NCBI RefSeq assembly: GCF_946480385.1
Contig: NZ_CAMLJP010000003.1
Coordinates: 58,505-122,504 of the forward strand
Direction: 5' to 3'
Origin: an uncultured Azospirillum sp.
Lineage (GTDB): Bacteria > Pseudomonadota > Alphaproteobacteria > Azospirillales > Azospirillaceae
Length of the DNA: 64,000 nt
Shown: one piece after another, positions 36,721 to 44,835 of the stretch
How the letters are laid out: every line of letters starts with the position of its first letter
Numbering within the stretch: position 1 is the stretch's first letter
Program-made: the position numbers and the translations under genes
Notes under the pieces: generated by a model
What the model was told of the DNA's origin: nothing
What the model saw: the letters and a program-made list of their open reading frames with translations, nothing else
Databases searched by the model: none

Positions 36721-37851
36721 ATGACGATGCGACGCACGATCATCCGGACGATCTTCGCTGCGGTTATGGGAACGACGATTGCGGCGGCCGGTACCGCGCA
36801 GGCGCAGATGCCGGCGGCAGCCGCCGACACGACGGTTGTGCTGGGCCAGCCGCTGACGCTGAACCTGGGGGTGCCGCCGGCCGGCACCGATTGCGCCACC
36901 CAGGCCGCGACGCTGAACGCGCAGGCACTGGTCCTGGTCGCCAACGGCCAGACCATCCCCGGCGCCCGCGCCAGCTTCGGCTGCTCGGCCAAGGGCGAAC
37001 TGGTGGGCACCGCTTCCACCTCCATCTCCGGCAACGGCGACGACGCGGCCCAGCGGCGGGCGGCGTGGCAGACCGCCTTCAGCGGCTTCTTCAGCCTTGC
37101 CGGCGCCAAGACCCTGCCGGTCGCCTTCGGCCCGGCCACCGGCGGCATGACCACCGCACCGAAGATGGTCTCCATCCAGGGCGCCAGCGACCGCGACCTC
37201 GGGCTGGCCGCCGTCTGGTTCGCGCTGGTGGCGGCAGTGTTCCTGGTTGCCTTCTTCCGCCATTTCGGCCGCACCGACGCCATCACGCCGATCCCCGGCG
37301 TGCCGATGCCGGCCAACTATCGGGCGCCCTACAGCCTCGCCCGCTTCCAGCTTTTGTGGTGGAGCGGGATCGTCACCGCCTCCTACGTCGCTATCCTGAC
37401 CATCACCGGATCGATGGACACCATCACCACCGGCACCATGGCGTTGATGGGGATCGTCGGCGGCACCTCCGTCCTGGCCGCCTTCCAGGATCGCCGGCCG
37501 AGCGACGACGACACCCGGCGCCACCAGCATGCCGCCGCCTACCTCACCGCCGCCGCGGCCAACCCGCCCGACCAGACGGCGATGGCCGCCAGCCTGGCCG
37601 AGGTCTATCCGCCGTCCCAAGGGTTGCTCCCCGACCTGCTGAGCGACGCCGCCGGCTACAACATCCACCGCCTGCAGTTGCTGGCCTGGACCGGCGTGCT
37701 CGGCATCACCTTCCTCTACGAGGTCACCCGCACGCTGGGCATGCCGGAGCTGTCGGCCAACCTGCTGGCGCTGACCGGCATCAGCAACGGCACCTATTTC
37801 GGCTTCAAGATGCAGGAACAGCAGGTGCCGACGCCGACCGGGACCGCGTAA
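36721..37851 (+). CDS. Exported multi-pass membrane protein of unknown function
   Basis: 376 residues. Residues 1-28 form a signal peptide (RTIIRTIFAAVMGTTIAAAGTAQAQ). A periplasmic domain with two Cys residues (about 30-155; TDCATQAATL, SFGCSAKGEL) precedes four membrane helices (about 160-180, 212-232, 240-258 and 320-345). A notable motif is YSLARFQLLWWSGIV (about residue 210), mirrored later by NIHRLQLLAWTGVLG, suggesting an internal repeat. I recognise no family. The ATG at 36721 follows the GGGGGCGAC region. It is followed by an ABC-F gene. Confidence 0.7.
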   Translation: MTMRRTIIRTIFAAVMGTTIAAAGTAQAQMPAAAADTTVVLGQPLTLNLGVPPAGTDCATQAATLNAQALVLVANGQTIPGARASFGCSAKGELVGTASTSISGNGDDAAQRRAAWQTAFSGFFSLAGAKTLPVAFGPATGGMTTAPKMVSIQGASDRDLGLAAVWFALVAAVFLVAFFRHFGRTDAITPIPGVPMPANYRAPYSLARFQLLWWSGIVTASYVAILTITGSMDTITTGTMALMGIVGGTSVLAAFQDRRPSDDDTRRHQHAAAYLTAAAANPPDQTAMAASLAEVYPPSQGLLPDLLSDAAGYNIHRLQLLAWTGVLGITFLYEVTRTLGMPELSANLLALTGISNGTYFGFKMQEQQVPTPTGTA

Positions 37852-37968
37852 CCGGCCGGCTATCGCTGGGGACGCAACCCGCCCAACCGTTTTTCCGGGT
37901 CGCGGCGGAGGGGGATGGCGCGCTATAACCCATCCCCTTCCCTCGATTTTCCGGCGCACGAACGGTCC

Positions 37969-39798
37969 ATGGCTCCTCCCGCACCCATCACGGCGCTCCA
38001 GGGCGTCACCGTCACCTTCGGCGGCCGTCCGCTGTTCGACGGCATCGACCTGTCCATCGGCCGCGGGGACCGCGCCTGTCTGGTCGGGCGCAACGGGTCG
38101 GGCAAGTCGACGCTGATGAAGGTGCTGGCCGGGATGATCCACCCCGACGGCGGCACCGTCTTCGTCCAGCCGGGCGCCCGCCTCGCCTACCTGCCGCAGG
38201 AGCCGGACTTCACCGGCTGCGCCACCGTCCACGACTATGTCGTGCAGGGCCTGCCCGCCGACGAACAGGACGAGGCGCACCGGGTCGATGCGGTGCTCGA
38301 CCGCTTGCAGGTCGACGGCAATCGCGACCCTCGCACTCTGTCGGGCGGTGAATCGCGCCGGACGGCGCTGGCCCGCACGCTGGTCGGCAACCCCGACGTC
38401 ATGCTGCTGGACGAGCCGACCAACCACCTCGACCTCCCCACCATCGAATGGCTGGAGGAGGAGTTGCTGGCCTTCCGCGGCGGACTGCTGCTGATCAGCC
38501 ACGATCGCGCCTTCCTGAACCGGCTGGCCAAGCGGACGCTGTGGCTCGACCGCGGCACGGTGCGCGCCACCGAGCGCGGCTTCGCCGAGTTCGAGACCTG
38601 GCAGGCCGAGGTGTTCGAGGCGGAGGAGGCCGCGGCCCACAAGCTGGACCGCAAGATCGAAAGCGAGATGAAGTGGCTGCGCGAGGGCATCTCCGCCCGG
38701 CGTACCCGCAACATGGGCCGCGTCCGCAACCTGCTGGACCTGCGTGCCGGACGCGCCGAGCAGATCAAGGGCGGCCAGCAGGCCAAGCTTGCCATCGCCG
38801 AGGCTGAGCGCGGCGGCCGGCTGGTGATCGAGGCGACCGGCATCTCCAAGGGCTTCGACACGCCCGAGGGCCGCAAGACCATCGTGAAGAACTTCTCCAC
38901 CCGCATCCTGCGCGGCGACCGGGTGGGGCTGATCGGGCCAAACGGCGCTGGCAAATCCACGCTGCTGAAGATGCTGACCGGCCAGCTCGACCCCGACGAG
39001 GGCACGGTGAAGCTGGGCACCAGCCTCGACACCGCCTATTTCGACCAGCGGCGCGAGGGGCTGGACCCGGAGGACACCATCCGCAAGGTGCTGTGCCCCT
39101 TCGGCGGCGACGCCGTTATGGTCAACGGCGTCTCGCGCCATGTCGCCGGCTATATCAAGGACTTCCTGTTCGACACCCGGCAGCTGGACAGCCCGGTGAA
39201 GGCGCTGTCGGGCGGCGAGCGCAACCGTCTGCTGCTGGCCCGGCTGTTCGCCAAGCCCAGCAACATGATGATCCTCGACGAGCCGACCAACGACCTCGAC
39301 ATGGACACGCTGGACCTGCTGGAGGACGTGCTTGGCGACTATCAGGGCACGCTGCTGCTGGTCAGCCACGACCGCGACTTCCTCGACCGGCTGGTGACCG
39401 CCACCATCGCGCTGGAGGGCGACGGCACCGCCACCGAATATGCCGGCGGCTATTCCGACTATCTGGTCCAGCGCCCGGCCAAAGCGGCGCCCGCCGCCGC
39501 AGCCAAGCCGAAGCCGGCCGCCACAGCGCCGGCCGCCGCAGCCAAGCCGCGCGGCAAGCTGAGCTACAAGGACCAGCGCGAATTGGACGAGCTGCCAGCC
39601 CGCATGGATGGGCTGGGCACCGAGATCGCCAAGCTGGAGAAGGCGCTGGCCGACCCCGACCTGTTCACCCGCGACCCCGCCAAGTTCCAGAAGACCAGCG
39701 AACAGCTGCACGCCAAGCAGGCAGCACTCGCCGCGGCGGAGGAGCGCTGGCTGGAGCTGGAGGCGATGCGCGAAGAGCTGGAAGGTGGGCGGGCATGA
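37969..39798 (+). CDS. uup: ABC-F ATPase, Uup type
   Basis: 609 residues with two ABC domains and no membrane part. Walker A motifs are GRNGSGKST and GPNGAGKST, signatures are LSGGESRR and LSGGERNR, Walker B motifs are MLLDEPTNHLD and MILDEPTNDLD. An inter-domain linker (about 225-290) and a Pro/Ala-Lys-rich hinge lead to a C-terminal coiled coil (about 540-605) that binds nucleic acid in Uup. The family acts on ribosomes or branched DNA. The start MAPPAPITALQG is preferred over an in-frame ATG at 37915. The stop overlaps the next start (ATGA). Confidence 0.9.
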   Translation: MAPPAPITALQGVTVTFGGRPLFDGIDLSIGRGDRACLVGRNGSGKSTLMKVLAGMIHPDGGTVFVQPGARLAYLPQEPDFTGCATVHDYVVQGLPADEQDEAHRVDAVLDRLQVDGNRDPRTLSGGESRRTALARTLVGNPDVMLLDEPTNHLDLPTIEWLEEELLAFRGGLLLISHDRAFLNRLAKRTLWLDRGTVRATERGFAEFETWQAEVFEAEEAAAHKLDRKIESEMKWLREGISARRTRNMGRVRNLLDLRAGRAEQIKGGQQAKLAIAEAERGGRLVIEATGISKGFDTPEGRKTIVKNFSTRILRGDRVGLIGPNGAGKSTLLKMLTGQLDPDEGTVKLGTSLDTAYFDQRREGLDPEDTIRKVLCPFGGDAVMVNGVSRHVAGYIKDFLFDTRQLDSPVKALSGGERNRLLLARLFAKPSNMMILDEPTNDLDMDTLDLLEDVLGDYQGTLLLVSHDRDFLDRLVTATIALEGDGTATEYAGGYSDYLVQRPAKAAPAAAAKPKPAATAPAAAAKPRGKLSYKDQRELDELPARMDGLGTEIAKLEKALADPDLFTRDPAKFQKTSEQLHAKQAALAAAEERWLELEAMREELEGGRA

Positions 39799-40673
39799 CA
39801 TTCGCCCACACGCTCCAGGCGCTGGTGGTGATGGCGCTGTGGGGGCTGAACTTCGTCGTGGCGAAATGGGCGCTGGCGGAATTCCCGCCGCTGTTCGTGA
39901 TGTTCCTGCGCTTCGCCCTGGTGGCGGTGCTGATCATCCCCTTCTTCCGCGTGCCGCGCGACAAGCTGTGGAAGATCGCACTGCTGTCGGTGACGCTCGG
40001 CAGCATCCATTTCCCGATGATGTTCACCGGGCTGCAGGGGATCGACGCCGCGACCGCCTCGCTGGCGGCGCAGGCGCAGGTGCCGTTTTCGTCCCTGCTG
40101 GCCGCGCTGGTGTTCAAGGACAAGCTGGGCTGGCGCCGCGGCATCGGCATGGCCGCCGCCTTCGCTGGCGTGGCGGTGATCGCGGGCGAGCCTCGGCTGG
40201 GCGAATCGCTCTATTCGCTGCTGCTGATCCTGGCGGCGAGCTTCGCCTTCGCGGTCGCCAGCGTGCAGATGAAGCTGATCGGGTCGGTGAACGGCTTCGC
40301 CGTCAATGGCTGGATGGCGCTGTTCGCCATGCCGCAGCTGCTCGGCCTGTCGCTGCTGCTGGAGCATGGGCAGATGGAGGCGCTGGCCAACTCCACCTGG
40401 GTCGGCTGGGCGTCGATCGTCTACATGGCGGTCGCGGTCACCATCATCGCCTACGGGCTTTGGTATCCGCTGCTCGGGCGCTATGACGTCAACCAGACGA
40501 TGCCCTATCTGCTGACGGTGCCGGTCTTCGGCGTCGCCAGCGGCGCGTTCCTGATGGGCGATCCGCTGACGGTGAACCTCGCCATCGGCGGTTTGCTGAC
40601 CATCGGCGGAGTCGCGGTGATCGTGAAGCGGCGCCCGCGCACCGTCAACGAAACCGTCACCAATCCGACCTGA
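39795..40673 (+). CDS. EamA/DMT-family transporter
   Basis: 292 residues, ten hydrophobic helices arranged as two EamA repeats. Helix 1 reads LVVMALWGLNFVVAKWAL, as in O-acetylserine/cysteine exporters; helix 4 has GLQGIDAATASLAAQAQ. It probably exports an amino acid or metabolite from the cytoplasm. The start ATG at 39795 overlaps the uup stop by 4 bp, so the two are translationally coupled. Substrate is unproven. Confidence 0.88.
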   Translation: MTFAHTLQALVVMALWGLNFVVAKWALAEFPPLFVMFLRFALVAVLIIPFFRVPRDKLWKIALLSVTLGSIHFPMMFTGLQGIDAATASLAAQAQVPFSSLLAALVFKDKLGWRRGIGMAAAFAGVAVIAGEPRLGESLYSLLLILAASFAFAVASVQMKLIGSVNGFAVNGWMALFAMPQLLGLSLLLEHGQMEALANSTWVGWASIVYMAVAVTIIAYGLWYPLLGRYDVNQTMPYLLTVPVFGVASGAFLMGDPLTVNLAIGGLLTIGGVAVIVKRRPRTVNETVTNPT

Positions 40674-40701
40674 CGGCGCGCCGGCCCGATAGGATGCCGA
40701 C

Positions 40702-41394
40702 ATGAGCAACTTCCGCCGGATCGACCTTCCCTCTCCCAACCACGGCCCGCGGGCCGATGGCTCGCGGGTGGAACTGCTGATCCTGCACTATACCGGCATG
40801 CCCACCGCCGCCCATGCGCTGGACCGTCTATGCGACCCGGCAGCCCAGGTCAGCGCCCATTACACGGTGGATGAGGACGGCACCATCTACGCCCACGTTC
40901 CGGAGGACCGGCGCGCCTGGCATGCCGGCCGGTCGGGCTGGCGCGGCGCCGGGGACGTCAACAGCCGCTCCATCGGCGTCGAGATCGTCAACCCCGGCCA
41001 CGAGTTCGGCTATCGGCCCTTTCCGCCGGTGCAGATGGCGGCGGTGGCCGAGTTGTGCCGGGGCATCGTGACGCGCCACGGGATCGCCCCCGCCGACGTG
41101 CTCGGCCACAGCGACGTGGCGCCGGCCCGCAAGGAGGATCCAGGCGAGCTGTTCGACTGGCCCGCCCTCGCCGCCCAGGGAGTCGGGGTTTGGCCCACAC
41201 CGTCCCAGGCCGACGACGGGCCCTTCACCGACGCGGAGGTCGCCGCCCTGTTGGGACGCTATGGGTACGACCCGGCCGAACCGCGGGTCCTGCTGGCCTT
41301 CCAGCGCCACTTTCATCCCGAATGCCTGACCGGCACCCCCGATCCCGAGACGGTGCGGCGTCTGCGCGCTCTGCTGCGGCTGACGGGACGGTAA
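40702..41394 (+). CDS. N-acetylmuramoyl-L-alanine amidase (AmpD/AmiD type)
   Basis: 230 residues of the Amidase_2 family. Zinc ligands are expected from LILHYTGM, HAGRSGWRG and GHSDVAPARKEDPG; the last is the C-terminal zinc-site signature. It cleaves the amide between N-acetylmuramic acid and L-Ala. The absence of a signal peptide suggests the cytosolic anhydro-muropeptide recycling role of AmpD. The C-terminal extension (about 165-230) contains a peptidoglycan-binding-like helical stretch (DAEVAALLGRYGYDP). It is directly upstream of rnpB and the dcw cluster. Confidence 0.9.
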   Translation: MSNFRRIDLPSPNHGPRADGSRVELLILHYTGMPTAAHALDRLCDPAAQVSAHYTVDEDGTIYAHVPEDRRAWHAGRSGWRGAGDVNSRSIGVEIVNPGHEFGYRPFPPVQMAAVAELCRGIVTRHGIAPADVLGHSDVAPARKEDPGELFDWPALAAQGVGVWPTPSQADDGPFTDAEVAALLGRYGYDPAEPRVLLAFQRHFHPECLTGTPDPETVRRLRALLRLTGR

Positions 41395-41439
41395 GGGCTT
41401 GAACCGGCGATTTGGGATTTGCCCCCACGGCCGCTTCCC

Positions 41440-41445
41440 TATATG
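41440..41445 (+). promoter_or_regulatory. -10 element of the rnpB promoter
   Basis: TATATG at 41440-41445 lies ten bases upstream of the predicted mature 5' end. A weak -35 (TTTGCC, 41418-41423) lies 16 bp further up. Confidence 0.5.
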
Positions 41446-41454
41446 AACGGCCTC

Positions 41455-41854
<400 letters not shown>

Positions 41855-42014
41855 GCTTTTCCCATACCCTTTGCCCAGTTCATCCCAATCCGGAGTCCCG
41901 GTTGGGGCGCATGATCCCATGGCGCCCCATGGTGGCATCCGTTTGCCCCCGCCCCGCCCGATCGGATGGTCCGGCATGGGACGATATGGGCGACGGCATG
42001 GGCGGCTGTCCGCG

Positions 42015-42310
42015 TCATCCACAGGGCGGACGCCCCTTCTCCCCACGCTCCCCCTGCGGTCCGCCGGGCTTTTCCACGGCCATCCCCAGGATGTGCACGG
42101 TCCCATCCACATTTTCCCCAGACTAATCCACAGCCGGTGGATAACTGTGGGGCAATTTCCCATGCCGTCCCATGCCGGACCGGGCTTTACCATCCAAGGT
42201 CCTATGCCGTCCGAGGGGGTCGATTCGGCCGGATGACAAACCATGGATGGATCACATTTTCTTAAAACTTTGGAACGTTCGACGAACGAGTGTGGATAAC
42301 TTTATCCACA
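42015..42310. promoter_or_regulatory. Cluster of DnaA-box-like nonamers
   Basis: Two perfect boxes (TTATCCACA class) form an inverted pair 2 bp apart at 42291-42299 and 42302-42310. One-mismatch boxes lie at 42015-42023 (TCATCCACA), 42124-42132 (TAATCCACA) and 42136-42144 (inverse orientation); a two-mismatch box is at 42103-42111. An AT-rich tract with CTTAAAACTT lies just before the perfect pair. This is a candidate origin or a DnaA-responsive control region. Confidence 0.55.
42273..42287. promoter_or_regulatory. LexA-type GAAC-N7-GAAC motif
   Basis: GAAC at 42273-42276 and GAAC at 42284-42287 with exactly seven bases between match the alphaproteobacterial SOS box (GTTC-N7-GTTC on the other strand). 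Eight fixed bases are expected about once by chance per strand in a window of this size, so this is only suggestive. Confidence 0.3.
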
Positions 42311-42432
42311 TCGCGGGAGTCCAGCGAAATACTGCGAAGATTCCGAAAATTCGTACACCAACTTGCCCGGATGCCACAGCCTGACCCAAAAGTCTTGACA
42401 CCCCCGTCTGAATACTCGGGGGGCCGTTGACG

Positions 42433-42466
42433 CCCATGCCGTCCCATGCTATCCCAAGAATGCCCA
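42433..42466 (-). promoter_or_regulatory. Four phased MraZ-type TGGG repeats
   Basis: CCCA (TGGG on the minus strand) occurs at 42433, 42443, 42453 and 42463, exactly ten bases apart. MraZ is known to bind upstream of its own gene at TGGGN repeats separated by 5 nt. A weak promoter (TTGACG at 42427-42432, TATCCC at 42450-42455, 17-bp spacer) overlaps the array, which would fit autorepression. Confidence 0.65.
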
Positions 42467-42587
42467 TTTAAGGGGGGCTCTTACCCATTTTGGTTAACAC
42501 CTGGGGGCGGGGGCTGAATGGGCCAAGCGGGGCTAGCGCGGGGCACCCGACCGCGCATGGGGGATAGCAGGGGGGACCACCGGGCCT

Positions 42588-43085
42588 ATGGCCGTTTTCC
42601 TGTCCACATACGTCAACAAAGTTGACAGGAAAGGGCGTGTGTCCATCCCGGCACAGTTCAGGCAGTCGCTTGCCAAGACGTCGGCTCCCAGCACCGTCTA
42701 CCTCTGGCCTTCGCTGAACCACCAGGCGCTGGAAGGCGCCGACCAGGACTATCTCGACGTCCTCTCCGAGAGCCTCGAATCCCCTGACCTCGATGCCGAC
42801 GAGCGCGACATGATCGAGACCTTCATCTTCGGAAAGCTGATCCCCGTCTCCTCCGACGCCGAAGGCCGCATCGTCCTGCCCAAGGAGCTGGCGGAGTTCG
42901 CCGGCATCACCGAGGAGGCCGCCTTCATCGGCCGCCGCAAGACCTTCCAGATTTGGGAACCCGACGCGCTGAAGGCCCACGAGGCCGCGCTGCGCGAGCA
43001 GGTCGTGCGCAAGGACATCTCCCTCAGCCAGATCGTCGCCAAGGCCTCCCGCGGCGCCGCCGGCCGGAGCGGGGAGGGCGCTTGA
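42588..43085 (+). CDS. mraZ: Transcriptional regulator MraZ
   Basis: 165 residues. Two AbrB/SpoVT-like half-domains are seen: [20 protein letters not shown] (4-23) and the second with [19 protein letters not shown] (about 88-106). MraZ forms a ring and represses its own promoter and dcw genes through TGGGN repeats, which occur just upstream. It is the first gene of the cluster; its stop overlaps the rsmH start by one base (TGATG). Confidence 0.95.
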   Translation: MAVFLSTYVNKVDRKGRVSIPAQFRQSLAKTSAPSTVYLWPSLNHQALEGADQDYLDVLSESLESPDLDADERDMIETFIFGKLIPVSSDAEGRIVLPKELAEFAGITEEAAFIGRRKTFQIWEPDALKAHEAALREQVVRKDISLSQIVAKASRGAAGRSGEGA

Positions 43086-44059
43086 TGACCGACACCCGCA
43101 TCCATATTCCCGTCCTGCTGGACGAGGTGATCGCCGCGCTGTCCCCGCGCGACGGCGGTCTCTATGTCGACGGCACCTTCGGCGCCGGCGGCTACAGCCG
43201 CGCCCTGCTGCAATCGGCCTCCTGCCGCGTGATCGGCATCGACCGCGACCCCGCGGCGATCAAGCGCGGCCGTGCGCTGGCCCAGGAATTCCCCGGCCGG
43301 CTCGAGGTGATCGAGGGCCGCTTCGGCGACATGGACAGCTTGCTGGCGGACCATGGCGTCGACAAGGTCGACGGCGTTGCACTCGACGTCGGCGTCTCCT
43401 CTCCCCAGATCGACGAGCCGGAGCGCGGGTTCTCCTTCCGCTTCGACGGTCCGCTCGACATGCGGATGGGACGGGATGGGCCGACCGCCGCCGACGTGGT
43501 CAACAGCGCCGACGAGGCGGAGTTGGCCGACATCGTCTATCACCTGGGCGAGGAACGGATGGCGCGCCGCGTCGCCCGCGCCATCGTCGCCGCCCGCCGC
43601 GAGGCGCCGATCGAGCGCACGGCGCGGCTGGCCGATATCATCCGCTCGGTGGTGCCGAAGGGGAAGGGCGACGGGATCGACCCGGCCACCCGGACGTTCC
43701 AGGCGCTGCGCATCCATGTGAACGACGAGTTGGGCGAGTTGCGGCGCGGTCTGTCCGCCGCCGAGTCGCTGCTGGCGCCCGGCGGGCGTCTGGCCGTCGT
43801 TTCCTTCCATTCGCTGGAGGACCGCGAGGTCAAGGCGTTCCTGCGGGAACGCTCCTCACCGCCGCCCTCCCCGTCCCGCCATACGCCCGTGACCGCGGTC
43901 GCGGCGCATCATCCATCCTTCCGCCTGCTCTCCCGGAAACCCGTGGACCCGAGCGAGGCCGAAGCCCGCAACAACCCCCGCGCCCGGTCCGCCCGGCTGC
44001 GCGCGGCTGAACGTACCGAGGCGCCCGCGTTCCCGGCGCCCGGCAAGGAGGCAGCATGA
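43085..44059 (+). CDS. rsmH: 16S rRNA (cytosine-1402-N4)-methyltransferase
   Basis: 324 residues starting [19 protein letters not shown], the family N-terminus. The SAM-binding motif is [15 protein letters not shown], and further signatures are [20 protein letters not shown] and [20 protein letters not shown]. It methylates C1402 in the ribosomal P site. It is translationally coupled to mraZ (1 bp) and to ftsL (ATGA). Confidence 0.96.
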   Translation: MTDTRIHIPVLLDEVIAALSPRDGGLYVDGTFGAGGYSRALLQSASCRVIGIDRDPAAIKRGRALAQEFPGRLEVIEGRFGDMDSLLADHGVDKVDGVALDVGVSSPQIDEPERGFSFRFDGPLDMRMGRDGPTAADVVNSADEAELADIVYHLGEERMARRVARAIVAARREAPIERTARLADIIRSVVPKGKGDGIDPATRTFQALRIHVNDELGELRRGLSAAESLLAPGGRLAVVSFHSLEDREVKAFLRERSSPPPSPSRHTPVTAVAAHHPSFRLLSRKPVDPSEAEARNNPRARSARLRAAERTEAPAFPAPGKEAA

Positions 44060-44835
44060 AAGGCAAGACCTGGCTGTTCTGGGGCGGCCTGATCGCGGCC
44101 GCCGGTGGCGTGCTGTTCCAGACCAGCTACGACGTCCAGGATCTTGAGGAGAAGCTCGCCGGGCTGAACCGCAAGATCATCCAGGAGCAGGAGTCCATCC
44201 AGGTCCTGAAGGCCGAGTGGAGCTACCTGAACGACCCCACCAAGCTGGAACAGATGGCGCAGGCCTATCTGGCGCTGCAGCCGACCGAGCCGCGCCAGTA
44301 CATGGCGATGGACCTGATCCCGATGCGTCCGGGCGACGCCGTCCAGCCGCCGTCCCAGACCAACCCTGCCCCGCTGCCGCCGATGGTGCGCGCGCCCGGC
44401 ACCGGCGCCCCGCAGGTCGCCGCCGCCCGCATCCCCGCCGCTCCCAACAACAGCGGCTCCGCCGGAATCGTTCCGGTCAGCCTGCCGGCCGGTGTGAAGC
44501 CGCTGCCGATGGACAAGGCGCTGGAACGCGCGCCGGTCGTCGTGCCCGCTTCCCTGCCCTCCTCCGGCGGTCTGGCCGACCCGTCGCGCGTCACCCGGAT
44601 CAAGCCGTCCGCCCTGGTGCCCGGTTCCGCCCGCGCCCCGGCGGAGAAGTCTCCTGATCGGGCCGCCGGCAAGCTGGCGCCCAATGCGCCGACCGCGCGC
44701 CCGACCGAACTGGCCGCCCGCCCGACTCCTCCGGCACCGGCGCCCAAGACGGTTGCCACGGCCCAGCAGCCCTACCAGCCCAAGCCGACCGACAGCCTCG
44801 GGCTGCTCGTTGCGCGCCTGGGGGCCAATCGATGA
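44056..44835 (+). CDS. ftsL: Cell division protein FtsL with long Pro/Ala-rich tail
   Basis: 259 residues. A transmembrane helix (about 5-22) is followed by a coiled-coil (about 28-75: [29 protein letters not shown]). The segment [25 protein letters not shown] closes the FtsL core. From about residue 105 on, the chain is Pro/Ala-rich and disordered. Usual FtsL proteins are about 100-130 residues, so the tail is unusual. FtsL bridges FtsQ and FtsB and activates septal synthesis by FtsWI. The start overlaps the rsmH stop, and its stop overlaps the ftsI start. Confidence 0.85.
   Translation: MKGKTWLFWGGLIAAAGGVLFQTSYDVQDLEEKLAGLNRKIIQEQESIQVLKAEWSYLNDPTKLEQMAQAYLALQPTEPRQYMAMDLIPMRPGDAVQPPSQTNPAPLPPMVRAPGTGAPQVAAARIPAAPNNSGSAGIVPVSLPAGVKPLPMDKALERAPVVVPASLPSSGGLADPSRVTRIKPSALVPGSARAPAEKSPDRAAGKLAPNAPTARPTELAARPTPPAPAPKTVATAQQPYQPKPTDSLGLLVARLGANR

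Larger units (their letters stand above)
41855..42587. other. 733-bp non-coding region between rnpB and mraZ
   Basis: No gene is supported here. The region holds 10-bp-phased TGGG/CCCA repeats, DnaA-box-like nonamers, an AT-rich stretch (about 42249-42275), a GAAC-N7-GAAC motif and weak promoter elements. It looks like a combined control or origin-type region. Confidence 0.6.
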
